Source of the DNA: Limnephilus marmoratus
Taxonomy: Eukaryota > Arthropoda > Insecta > Trichoptera > Limnephilidae
Reading direction: 5' to 3'
NCBI GenBank assembly: GCA_917880885.1
Contig: OU862927.1
Location: 39,769,571-39,833,570 of the forward strand
Length of the DNA stretch: 64,000 bases
This document shows, one piece after another, positions 55,395 to 64,000 of the stretch. The notes beneath the pieces were generated by a model. It searched no databases. It saw only the letters and a list, made by a program, of their open reading frames with translations, and was not told where the DNA came from. How positions within the stretch are numbered: position 1 is the first letter of the stretch; every line of letters begins with the position of its first letter. The position numbers and the translations under genes are program-made.

Positions 55395-55693
55395 TGGGAA
55401 CCTTTATTGGATAACAACACCTCTGCCATAGGTCACCCCAAGTGGTTCGCTACGATGGGTGATTTAGCAGAGGTGCCCGGGTTCATGGGGTGAGGTTTGT
55501 CTAGGTCTTGGAGGCGGATGACCAGGACATATTGAACCCCAGATTACTACCCACCCCCCCTTTTCCTTCCCAGAACTCTCCTCTCCTTCCTTTCCTTAAA
55601 AAAACCCTCCGCACAGCATCCCCAAGATGACATAGGCCCTGAGGGAAATGATTTTCCTCAGAGCCTCCTGTGTGGAGCTTATGTAAAAAAAAA
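55395..55693 (+). mobile_element. Retroposon family A, most complete A-tailed copy
   Basis: Contains the whole visible family consensus, from GGGAACCTTTATTGGATAAC through TTCATGGGGTGAGGTTTGTC to GTGTGGAGCTTATGT plus a 13-A tail. It lies in intron 3 of gene B and has no counterpart of this length in gene A, so it inserted after the duplication. Confidence 0.6.
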
Positions 55694-56948
55694 AAAATAG
55701 GATAGCAGTCAAGTACAATAAGCGTGTTTATACGTCAGCGCGTGTGTCTCCATAGAAATCGTTCTAACTCCGTTATTGTTTTAGTTACATCCCTAAAACA
55801 AAAAGTAAAAGGTCGATAGTAGATCAAGCTGTACATCACTATCAAGTTGTCTATAGAAATACATAACAGGAATCAGCTGTCAGTCGCGTAATTGACAAAA
55901 ATATTTACCCGCTCAAATTTACTACCGGAGGCTCCACCGCAATCCACATTTTAAATTTTTATTAAATATTTTTATATGAAATGATAAAAAGGTGAGGTAA
56001 CAAAAGTGTTTATTACACATATATACAATAGAATATGTATTGTTGTTTACATAATCTGTGATTTTAGTACCGTTTTCACATAAAAACATCCTTTGAGTCA
56101 TTTTTAACCTATTTTTAATGTTTGCGTTCTAGATTTTAATATTTACAAATGCTAATATTTATTTGTAATATAATAATTTGAAAGTTTGTTTTGTAACCTT
56201 TCTAAAACAGTTTTTACTATTCGGATACGCTCAGAAATGTTTCATTTATAGAGCTTTAATTGTGAAGCGGTAATAACAAAAAGTTTTCGTAAAATGTCAT
56301 TTCGTTAGAGACAGTTAAAGTGCTTATGTAAAAAAAAAAATTGCCATTTTCGGAGGGGTTAACCGTATTCTGTCAGTAGGTCAGAATATTTACTCTTTGC
56401 ATTTAATAAATCCAATATTTGTGAATGTATCCGAAAACAAAAATTTGATTTTGAAAGTGATGAAATACGCTTTCAAATTTTATTATTAGAAATAACCATG
56501 TAATTTTCAAAACATAAAATTTTTTAATGTAAATCTTAGAAAGTTTTAAAAATGGCTCATCTTATGCTTTTTCTAACTAAATTTACTGGGAACGAAAAAA
56601 AATATAAATACTATTTTATTAGGCAAATGTATTATAAACATTATCATCTACGAACTTTTTTGTCACATATTTAAAAGAATTCACGAAGTTTCATAATTTT
56701 TTTTAAATTGCTGTTCGGAAACTTTGGTTTCATAAAGGTGCACCTTTTAATTTTTTTGTGTTCAACTTTTAGATTTGAATATATAGCTTTGTGTTTTCTC
56801 TTTCCAAAACCTTTTAGATCAATTTTATCACGATAGTAAGCGAGACAACGATTTCTACGAGACCTGTATGAGTTGTTCCGAAAAGGGAACAAATTAACCT
56901 GAGGTGTTATTATTATGTGCTAGTCATTTTCCAAATTCTCATTTTTAG

Positions 56949-57139
56949 ATATCCGCAAATACATCTGTGACATCTGCGGCAAGGCCTTCAAGAACCGGAT
57001 ACATGTTCGGTATCACCTCGCCATCCACTACAACATCCGGGATCACAAGTGCTTACTGTGCGATGCGGCCTTCGTGCAGAAAACTTCTCTCAAGATGCAA
57101 ATGAATTCCCGCCACAAAAATATATTCTCCAATAGTTAG
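56949..57139 (+). CDS. ZAD/C2H2 protein B, exon 4 (fingers 7 and 8, finger 8 damaged)
   Basis: Acceptor TTTTTAG ends at 56948; stop TAG at 57137-57139; 191 bp, as in copy A. Finger 7 is intact (CDICGKAF, helix N-R-I-H-V-R-Y). Finger 8 reads CLLCDAAF..KMQMNSRH: the first zinc-binding His of copy A is Gln here (CAC to CAA), so it should not fold as a classical finger. A weak donor AATA|GTTAGG just before the stop would exit in phase 1 and could join exon 5 in frame. The reversed LINE tail follows directly. Confidence 0.82.
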
Positions 57140-57154
57140 GCTGTCCAAAGAGGA

Positions 57155-57370
57155 ACATCCAGGTCAGGGGGGCCAGTCTCAGGAGTCGCCCTTTCATCAT
57201 CATCATTAGGTCTGCGGTCCCTCGTCCTTCCCGTCCTGCTCCAATCCTCTTCCATGCAGTCTATCCACCTCGTCTTTGGTCTGCCTCTGTGTCGCTTCCA
57301 CTGGGGCACCCACACAGTCATACTTTTTGGCATCCTGTCACCTGGCATTCTTGAGACTCTAAAAGATGTG
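57155..57370 (-). mobile_element. LINE tail fragment behind exon 4 of gene B
   Basis: The same fragment as 15490-15740: RHRGRPKTRWIDCM on the minus strand and CATCATCATCATT as its tail. Shared position in both copies shows that it was present before the duplication. Confidence 0.75.
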
Positions 57371-57639
57371 GGGAAGGGGAAAATTGGGAAGAAACTGGCT
57401 ACTCCATTCTGGTCACTGAAGATATTTCAAGCAATGGTTCGATTTTTAATAGTGGTCCCTCACCAGGGCGATATTGAGAGTAATCTGCCACTCGGTAATG
57501 TGGCACTGATACACAAAATATTATTGTGTTAAATTATTATCATGAAAATGTGATTCTGGCGTACAATCTCACAAGACGAAAGCTAATTTTAATTCTACGT
57601 AATCGAAATTTAGAATGAAATATTTTCCACTGTGCATAT

Positions 57640-57957
57640 TAACCGTTGCCAGCGATCTCCAAAAATTACCATTATTAATTCTGTTTTTCATAATTACGCG
57701 CCTTATTCTGTATCCCACGAAGTCGGCTACAATCGTATCTAGCTTCGTTTGTATCAGGTCTGGGATACCAACATAATAGTGACATAATGGCGTAGTATCG
57801 GTTCACGAAGTGACATTTTATTTATACTTTGAACGGCTGAATCTCCCTCAATTTTGCCGAGCGCACTTTAATTTCTTTTTTATTCAACTTCTCCACACTT
57901 TTCTCATCTAGAAAGTGCCTTTTTATTGAATTCCCAGACATTGGCAGGATCTGCATT
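57640..57957 (-). mobile_element. Partial copy of the 3122-4360 foldback element
   Basis: Shares CCCACGAAGTCGGCTACAAT, TTTGAACGGCTG and AGACATTGGCAGGATCTGCA with 3758-4360. It lies between duplication copy B and exon 5. Only one arm is visible. Confidence 0.6.
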
Positions 57958-58110
57958 TTAGCCCATGGCCCTCTTCCTCGTTTATATAATCTTTGTCAAA
58001 AATATAAACAGTGTTATTGAATTCTGCAGGTGCAAGATGGTGTTATTCCACCATTATATTTATGTATCATTTATATCATCGAGTAAATGAACGGTGTTCT
58101 CCTTTTGCAG

Positions 58111-58400
58111 AGGAGAAGAACTTCATTTGTGACCTGTGCGGTAAGGCATTCAAGAGTCGGGTAAGTATTCAAAAGCACCTGCAGATTCACTACAACATTC
58201 GGGAAAATCCGTGTCCCTTCTGCGACGCGGCCTTCGTCCAGACTGCTTCGCTCCGATACCACGTGAGGACTCACCACAAAGAAATCGCATCCATCAGCAA
58301 AAAAACTAGGATGAAGGAAGACACCAAAAAGCCTGAGGTTGTCTATACTATTATTTATCATGAAGACGAGGGTACAAAAGTTGAAGACGTAATAATGTAA
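58111..58400 (+). CDS. ZAD/C2H2 protein B, alternative or fifth exon (two fingers, stop)
   Basis: Acceptor CTTTTGCAG ends at 58110. Opening in phase 1 like exon 4, it gives Glu-Glu-Lys, then CDLCGKAF..H-x3-H (helix S-R-V-S-I-Q-K) and CPFCDAAF..HVRTHH, followed by a basic and then acidic tail ending EDVIM. Stop 58398-58400, AATAAA at 58410. Spliced from exon 3 it makes a 476-residue protein with different last two fingers. Spliced from the weak donor in exon 4 it would make a ten-finger protein. The finger pair is a clear paralogue of exon 4 (HYNIR..C..CDAAFVQ..SL). No copy exists for gene A. Confidence 0.8.
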
Positions 58401-58730
58401 TATCTACATAATAAAAATACACAGAAAATTATTTTTCCTGCGTTTTTGTAAAAATATCACCACGGGAGCACTGCTTACGCAATATATATGGGATTGGTTA
58501 GGTATGCATTCGCAATGACTTAAGTAATATTTGTATCCTTATTTACACATATTTTAATATTTTTTGAATTTTTATTTTTAATTTTTTCTTTACTTTAATC
58601 CTATATGTAAACAAATTTAAAGAAATTAATTCATTTGAACATATGGTTCAAAAGTTACAATAGATTTAGTACACCAATGCAGGTTTTCAATTTTTGGTAC
58701 AAAATTAATTCAGTGGTGAGGGCCAATTTT

Positions 58731-59165
58731 TTAAACGACTTCGAAAAGGAGGAGGTTCTCAATTCGACTGTATTTTTTTTTTTTTTTTTTTTTATGTTTG
58801 TTACCTCAGAACTTTCAACTGGGTGAACCGATATTGATGATTCTTTTTTTATTTGAAAGATCATGCTTCCCGTGTGGTCCCATTTTAATTTGGTCCAGTT
58901 CTGACAATGGCATCCATGAGAAAATCATACAAGTCTTAAATTTGCATCAAGTATGTGCGCGACAAATGGACGAATAACTCAATATCACGCCAACCGATTT
59001 CGATGATTCTTTTTTTATTGGAAAGGATGTGCTTCAAGGGTAGTTTGATGAGAGTTTGGTTAGGTTCTGATTATGGGATCCATGACAAAGTAACGGAACT
59101 CTCCAATTCTGAAGAACAAATTTACGATACTCGGCCGAATCTTAATCGAATTAGTTAGTGTACTT
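58731..59165. repeat. Dispersed repeat with internal 160-bp duplication
   Basis: Starts with the block shared with 1202-1290 beside a T-run (about 58772-58792). CCGAT(A/T)T(T/C)GATGATTCTTTTTT plus following sequence occurs at about 58830 and 58995, so a unit of about 160 bp is doubled. No coding. Confidence 0.5.
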
Positions 59166-59187
59166 CAGATTCACTAAAAATCAAAAA

Positions 59188-59545
59188 ATAAACAAAAATT
59201 TTAACAAAACAAAAAAAACGACTTCAAAAAATGCACTAAAAATTAAAAAATAATTTCGTATTCTTCTACAACTTTATAATCAACTTACCTTTTCTACTCA
59301 TCAATACGTAGGTACGATTGTTATTTTTGGAGTCGGTGTCAACCAAGGTACCCGCGGCCCGGCGTGTTCACTTGACAGCTCCTCTCCCGCCGACACCGAC
59401 TCCAAAAATAATAATCGTACCTACATATTGATGAGTAGAAAAGGTAAGTTGATTATAAAATTGTAGAAGAATACGAAATTATTTTTTTAATTTTTAGTGC
59501 ATTTTTTGAAGTCGTTTTTTTGTTTTGTTAAAATTTTTGTTTATT
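59188..59545. mobile_element. Palindromic MITE, arms about 153 bp, 51-bp loop
   Basis: 59188-59340 and 59392-59545 are almost perfect reverse complements (outer AATAAACAAAAATTTTAACA, inner TTTTTGGAGTCGGTGTC). The GC-rich spacer contains GGTACCCGCGGCCCGGCG. RNA from either strand would fold into a long hairpin. No coding sequence and no clear target duplication. Confidence 0.8.
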
Positions 59546-60149
59546 AGCTCTTTAATTCTGTGGCCAATGGGTTAAATATGTTTATTTTCAGTAAATACAA
59601 TTGATAATAAATAACACATAAGACAATAGAAATAACACAAAAACTAAGGTAGGCTAAAGTTCGGTGTTTGGGAGAAATTCCTAAAAAATAAAACTAGTTA
59701 TTTTTATACTAATTTGGGGTCAGGGAATCCGAATCTGAAAGAATTATGCGGCGGCAAGCAATATTAACTGAATTACACGACTTTAAAAAATTTTATACAC
59801 ATACAGGAAAATAGCCATTTTGGAAGTATTCTGATTCCTAGAAAATCAAACTAGTTATTTTTATACTAACTATGGGCCGGGGAATCCGAATCTGAAAGAA
59901 TTAGGCGGCGGCAAGCAATATTAACTGAATTACAAGACTTTGAAATTTTCTACACACACACACATGAAAATATTCATTTCGGAAACATTTTGACACACGC
60001 AGTACGAAAATCATAGAAAAACAAGATAACATAGATGTTTTTACCACACAAAATTAAGTGTTGCCATTAAGCAGTAATATCAATAATGTAAAATAACATG
60101 TTTATATTTTAAGTACTTATTTTTTATAAATTTTACTCACTTTTGTATC

Positions 60150-60786
60150 ACAAACCATGTTACATAAACCCAGCGTAGCTGCTAAACTACTTGAAAACAG
60201 GGATGTTTTTTTGCCGTGACGCGAGCAGGCGGTATAAAGGGGGCACAAACCATGTTACACAAACCTAGCGTAGCCGCTAAACTACTTGAAAACAGGGATG
60301 TTTTTTTGCCGTGACGCGAGCAGGCGGTATAAAGGGGCACAAACCATGTTACACAAACCTAGCGTAGCCGCTAAACTACTTGAAAACGGGGATGTTTTTT
60401 TGCCGTGACGCGAGCAGGCGGTATAAAGGGGCACAAACCATGTTACACAAACCTAGCGTAGCCGCTAAACTACTTGAAAACAGGGATGTTTTTTTGCCGT
60501 GACGCGAGCAGGCGGTATAAAGGGGCACAAACCATGTTACACAAACCTAGCGTAGCCGCTAAACTACTTGAAAACAGGGATGTTTTTTTGCCGTGACGCG
60601 AGCAGGCGGTATAAAGGGGCACAAACCATGTTACACAAACCTAGCGTAGCCGCTAAACTACTTGAAAACAGGGATGTTTTTTTGCCGTGACGCGAGCAGG
60701 CGGTATAAAGGGGCACAAACCATGTTACACAAACCTAGCGTTAGGTTAGGTTAGGTTAGGGACGCGAGCAGGCGGTATAAAGGGGC
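60150..60786. repeat. 94-bp tandem array with a TTAGG-replaced last unit
   Basis: Units start with ACAAACCATGTTACA at 60150, 60245, 60339, 60433, 60527, 60621 and 60715, i.e. 95, then 94 bp each; the last is 72 bp. Each contains CTAGCGTAGCCGCTAAACTA, GATGTTTTTTTGCCGTGACG and CGAGCAGGCGGTATAAAGGG. Neighbouring units are nearly identical. Single diverged copies lie inside 3161-3749 and 3122-4360. Confidence 0.92.
60741..60760 (+). repeat. Telomere-type (TTAGG)4 inside the array
   Basis: Four perfect TTAGG units, the insect telomere repeat, replace the middle of the last 94-bp unit (between CTAGCG and GACGCGAGC). Confidence 0.9.
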
Positions 60787-61269
60787 ACAAACCATGTTAC
60801 ACAAACTACTTTTACGTTATTGATATAGGGATAAATATATTTGAGAGCTGGTAACACTGCCGGCACATGTTTTTCTATGATTTTCGTACTGCGTGTGTCA
60901 AAATGTTTCCGCAATGAATATTTTCATGTGTGTGTGTATAGAAAATTTTAAAGTCTTGTAATTCAGTTAATATTGCTTGCCGCCGCCTAATTCTTTCAGA
61001 TTCGGATTCCCCGGCCCATAGTTAGTATAAAAATAACTAGTTTGATTTTCTAGGAATCAGAATACTTCCAAAATGGCTATTTTCCTGTATGTGTATAAAA
61101 TTTTTTAAAGTCGTGTAATTCAGTTAATATTGCTTGCCGCCGCATAATTCTTTCAGATTCGGATTCCCCGACCCCAAATTAGTATAAAAATAACTAGTTT
61201 TATTTTTTAGGAATTTCTCCCAAACACCGAATTTTTTCCCTAAGGTAACCTAACCGACCTAACCTCAAA

Positions 61270-61455
61270 TTAATTTACGGACGAATGCTGAATGTTGATG
61301 TCCTGGTCCTGGTACTGGTTCTGATCCTGGTCATCTTGTAGATACTCCACTGACCAGCTCTCTTCACCTTCACCGTCAGACTCCCATTCGACATCGGAAA
61401 TGTCTCCTTCCAGTGCAATAGTTATTTCTTCATGTGACAAACCTCTAACAGCCAT
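61270..61455 (-). CDS. Short acidic frame, possible piggyBac-type N-terminus
   Basis: MAVRGLSHEEITIALEGD followed by ISDVEWESDGEGEESW and a Gln/Asp-rich end: the style of piggyBac-derived N-termini (LS.EEI...L..D.SD). It stops at 61270 after 61 codons and no catalytic domain is seen nearby, so it is either a fragment or unrelated. It lies 40 bp outside the giant inverted-repeat element. Confidence 0.4.
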   Translation of the reverse strand: MAVRGLSHEEITIALEGDISDVEWESDGEGEESWSVEYLQDDQDQNQYQDQDINIQHSSVN

Positions 61456-61459
61456 CTAT

Positions 61460-61940
61460 AAAAATGATAACAATAAGTTATATATAGCCTACCGGAAAAC
61501 ATTAAAATAAATTAATTCATCTTGAAAGAATCAAATTAAAATACGTAAAACAATACAAAAGGCCAAAACAAGATCTCCACAAAAAAAACATCCACCAATG
61601 CACCACCACAGGATCATGAACGTTTTTAGCGAAAACAAAATGAAAAAGCAATGTTTTTGAATGGAAATCGTATTTATCGATCAGATAAAACATCTATATA
61701 CAGTATAATAATTATTTTCAACAGAAAAATGCTATATCTTACCTTTAATGTTATGCAGAAAACCAAGATAAGTCAAATCGTTCTGTCACAAGACACCATT
61801 CGAATTCGAAATATTTTTTGTTGCCAGTACGCGATTTGTTATATACCTTACAAAACATATCTTTCACAAGCGATACGCAAAATACGGGGCTGTTTGTTTC
61901 ATAAAATCAAGAGATATTAATTTTCATCCTTCAAATGACC
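61460..61940. other. Spacer without recognisable gene
   Basis: AT-rich. The open frame at 61651-61920 has no family features and looks like chance. Confidence 0.35.
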
Positions 61941-61941
61941 T

Positions 61942-62060
61942 GACGACCTCCGTAGTCCAGTGGGTAAGACTCTTGACTCACAATCCGGAGATCGCAGGTT
62001 CGAACCCGGCATGCGCAAATAAATTTTATTTGATTAATTTGTGTTATTTCTCAATTAATT
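61942..62060 (+). mobile_element. tRNA-derived SINE copy 2
   Basis: Head GACGACCTCCGTAGTCCAGT GGG with box A-like TAGTCCAGTGGGTAAG, arm TCTTGACTCACAATCCGGAGA, box B AGGTTCGAACCCGG. The tail GCAAATAAATTTTATTTGAT and TAATTTGTGTTATTTC match the copy at 19838-19955. The box B here is canonical, so this copy is less decayed. Confidence 0.75.
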
Positions 62061-62061
62061 C

Positions 62062-64000
62062 ATTTATTTATTTTTTATTTATTTTATTTTCTTTATTGGG
62101 AACATTTACAGGTTTATAACATTACATGCATTAGAAAACCACAAATTACAATAATTAGGTTATAAACCCAATAACTAATGTTCACATCATGCACCAATAA
62201 TAATGAAAAAATCTATAGTTATTAAGTTTTTTTTTCTTACTTAATATTATATAGTAAGGAGCTAGATAAGCTGTCTAGGAATAACCTAGCTATACTGTCT
62301 AATAAATAAAGATACAGACAAGATAAGATAAGATAAAAAAAAAAAAAAAAACAGAAAAGTTGAAAAAATAACTAAATATATATTTATATATTCAGTCATT
62401 CCTTCAACCCTTCTATGTTTTCTATGTTTTTCTATATTATCTATAATAATAATGAAAATTGAAAAACACCAGATGTGATGTCGAAAACGTTATATGTAAA
62501 CATATATTAAAAAAACAAGGAAAAGCAAAAAAAAGTGAAATGAAAGTAAAATAAAAGTAAATTAGTAAAATAAAGTGTGCCAGTTTTATGTTAGATTAAA
62601 TAAGTATTTTTAAATAAGATAATAACAAACTAAAAATAAAAAACTGAAAAACATCAGACGTGTTTAAAAGCGTAAAGTGGAAAAACAATATACACTTACT
62701 TGTATACATTATTTTTAAAATTTCAATACAAAAAATACATAAGAAATTTATCAGTTTTGTTACAATGAATTAAGTTATTTGTTAATTGATGGATAATTAT
62801 AAGACTCCATTAAGTATTTGTCTAAAAGTGCTTAAAGTACATGAAAAAATATCAGCATCGATAAATTTTTTGTTATAAAGATTGCAAGTTCTTAATAAGA
62901 AAGAATTTTGCCTGAGACTGGTTGAAGCACTTTCGATATGAAACAATGACTTGTCTCTAGTTTTCTTACTCGGGATTCTAATATTAATTGATGACAAAAG
63001 AGCTGGACAGTCAATATGACCACTCAAGACTTTGTATAAGTAAGTTATATCCGCGATGTCTCTCCTACTTTTTAGAGTTTTAAGTCCATAGTGTTTTATA
63101 GAGCTGTCCATGTCATAATAACGCACATGACTCTTAAAGTTCAAATGGTGTACAAATTTTCTTTGGACAGCTTCTATGCGCTTTGTGTGTATATTATACA
63201 GCGGATTCCATACAGGAGAAGCATATTCAAGATGACTACGAACATAGGAGTAATACAATATTTTGAGGGTATGGATATTGGTGAACTCTTTTCCAATACG
63301 GAATAAAAATCCTAACATGCTCATGGATTTCTTAACAATACTATCCACATGTGCCTTAAACGAAAGTTTATTGTCAATAAGAACACCGAGGTCTCGAATT
63401 TGATTGAGTTTTTTAAGTGCTTGACTGTTTGTAATATGATAATCATGTTCGATTGTTTTTTGGTTTTTTGTAAAGGTAATAACGTAACATTTGTCGGTAT
63501 TCAAGTGGAGATAGTTGACAGTACAATAATTATTAAGTCTATTAAGATCTTCTTGAAGTTTATAGCAGTCAGAAATAGAGTTGATAGAAAGAAATATTTT
63601 CATGTCATCAGCAAAGAGCAAAACTTTAGAATGCTTAAAGCATTTTACAATGTCATTGATAAATATAGTGAAAAGCAATGGTCCCAGATGAGACCCTTGT
63701 GGGACACCTGAAGGTACATTGACAATTTCAGAATTAAAACCATTCACTGCTATTATCTGGGAACGTTTGTCAAGATAGGAGACTAGCCATCGGTACAAAT
63801 CACCATGTATTCCTAAAGCTAACAGTTTTGACAAGAGTAGACTATGGTTGATTCTGTCAAATGCCTTGGAGAAATCTGTATACACTGCGTCCACTTGGAT
63901 TCGTTTATCCATTGATTTAGAAATAAATTCAGTAAATACAGCAAGATTGGATAGAGTTGATCTTTTTTCATAAAGCCATGTTGGTTCTCAGTTATTACAG
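62062..64000 (-). mobile_element. Non-LTR retrotransposon (Jockey/CR1-like), 3' part, cut by the window end
   Basis: Minus-strand element: RT ORF to 62797, then a 3' UTR of about 700 bp with an internal GATAAGATAAGATA plus A-run (62321-62354), ending near AAAGAAAATAAAATAAATAA at about 62100-62062, back to back with the SINE. The 5' part lies beyond 64000. Confidence 0.82.
62797..63912 (-). pseudogene. LINE reverse transcriptase, C-terminal two thirds
   Basis: 371 codons shown, continuing upstream in frame to about 63966. Catalytic blocks: VYTDFSKAFDRINH (first Asp), SGVPQGSHLGPLLF, LLFADDMKIF (FADD box), then NYCTVNYLHLNTDKC, LGVLIDNKLSF and RSHLEYASPVWNP. The stop at 62797 appears natural. 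Around 63967 a run of six A seems one base short: NQHGFMKK is in one frame and RSTLSNLAVF in the next, so a frameshift is likely. A distinct family from 4827-7589 (SHLGP and FADD instead of SILGP and YADD). Confidence 0.88.

Larger units (their letters stand above)
54198..56948 (+). other. Intron 3 of gene B
   Basis: GT..AG intron, longer than in copy A because of two Helitron-like units (54540-55340), a family A retroposon (55395-55693) and an extra stretch at 55700-56350 without recognised content. The last 580 bp match intron 3 of gene A. Confidence 0.7.
38629..57550 (+). repeat. Segmental duplication, copy B (with zinc-finger gene B)
   Basis: Colinear with about 2635-15886. Longer because of the hAT element in intron 1, the P-like element in intron 2 and Helitron-like units in intron 3. 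The end, near TTATTGTGTTAAATTATTATC, is about 560 bp before exon 5, which is not duplicated. Confidence 0.8.
59661..61231. mobile_element. Giant inverted-repeat element, arms about 363 bp
   Basis: The arms 59661-60022 and 60868-61231 match closely in reverse complement, from TTCGGTGTTTGGGAGAAATTCC at the outside to ATTTTCGTACTGCGTGTGTC inside. Each arm itself contains two subrepeats (ACTAGTTATTTTTATACTA .. GCGGCGGCAAGCAATATTAA). The interior is the 94-bp tandem array plus short unique parts. No transposase. The structure recalls foldback elements with long, internally repeated arms; that class call is inference. Confidence 0.8.

Noticed and set aside
60150..60786. Regular 94-bp array as a CRISPR
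   Set aside because: There are no variable spacers: whole units are repeated. The setting is eukaryotic and inside an inverted-repeat element.
61651..61920. 89-codon + strand frame
   Set aside because: No recognisable motif, low complexity, no splice or poly(A) context.
63091..63711. + strand frames opposite the LINE RT
   Set aside because: Antisense shadows of the reverse transcriptase.

Overview
The window is nuclear DNA of an insect, probably a lepidopteran. The evidence is: genes split by GT..AG introns; a ZAD-type zinc-finger gene (a family largely confined to arthropods); AT-rich spacers; TTAGG telomere-type motifs; and very dense transposable elements (hAT, P, mariner, Harbinger-like, Helitron-like, LINE, SINE). 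The order-level assignment is inference. There is no bacterial operon, CRISPR array or rRNA gene.

The host content is a tandem duplication of one ZAD + C2H2 zinc-finger gene, both copies on the + strand. Copy A lies in about 2635-15886, with coding exons 8619-8801, 10542-10707, 13454-14242 and 15281-15471 (442 aa). Copy B lies in about 38629-57550, with exons 39697-39879, 44297-44465, 53409-54197 and 56949-57139 (443 aa). Both reading frames are intact across all junctions. A further exon, 58111-58400, lies beyond the end of the duplicated block. It encodes two more fingers, its acceptor has the same phase as exon 4, and it ends in its own stop with AATAAA behind it. It is therefore either a second, mutually exclusive terminal exon (476 aa form) or a fifth exon reached through a weak donor at the end of exon 4. 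Copy A has no such exon. Copy B exon 4 has lost a zinc-binding histidine (H to Q). This is the most interesting biology in the window.

Almost everything else is mobile DNA, much of it nested and datable from target-site duplications (TSDs). 1-8400: LINE tails, a foldback element with another element inside it, and a 2.76 kb LINE whose unoccupied target site is also visible, in a related repeat at about 42.88 kb. 15.9-38.6 kb, between the gene copies: Harbinger-type MITEs, head-to-tail Helitron-like units, an SINE, a mariner 5' half, an R1-type LINE tail, a frameshifted THAP gene, hAT elements at 26337-27187 and 29027-29286, decayed C2H2 fingers on both strands (one array between Harbinger-like termini at 32857-35165), and a 3.1 kb hAT-like element at 35496-38598. 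Intron 2 of copy B holds a P-superfamily element (44881-53334, 34-bp inverted repeats, THAP-type transposase on the - strand) that was later hit by two hAT elements and one TIR element; the last carries an insertion with a tRNA-like gene. 58.7-64 kb: palindromic elements, a 1.57 kb inverted-repeat element enclosing a 94-bp tandem array with (TTAGG)4, a possible piggyBac N-terminus, a second SINE copy, and a LINE running off the window end.
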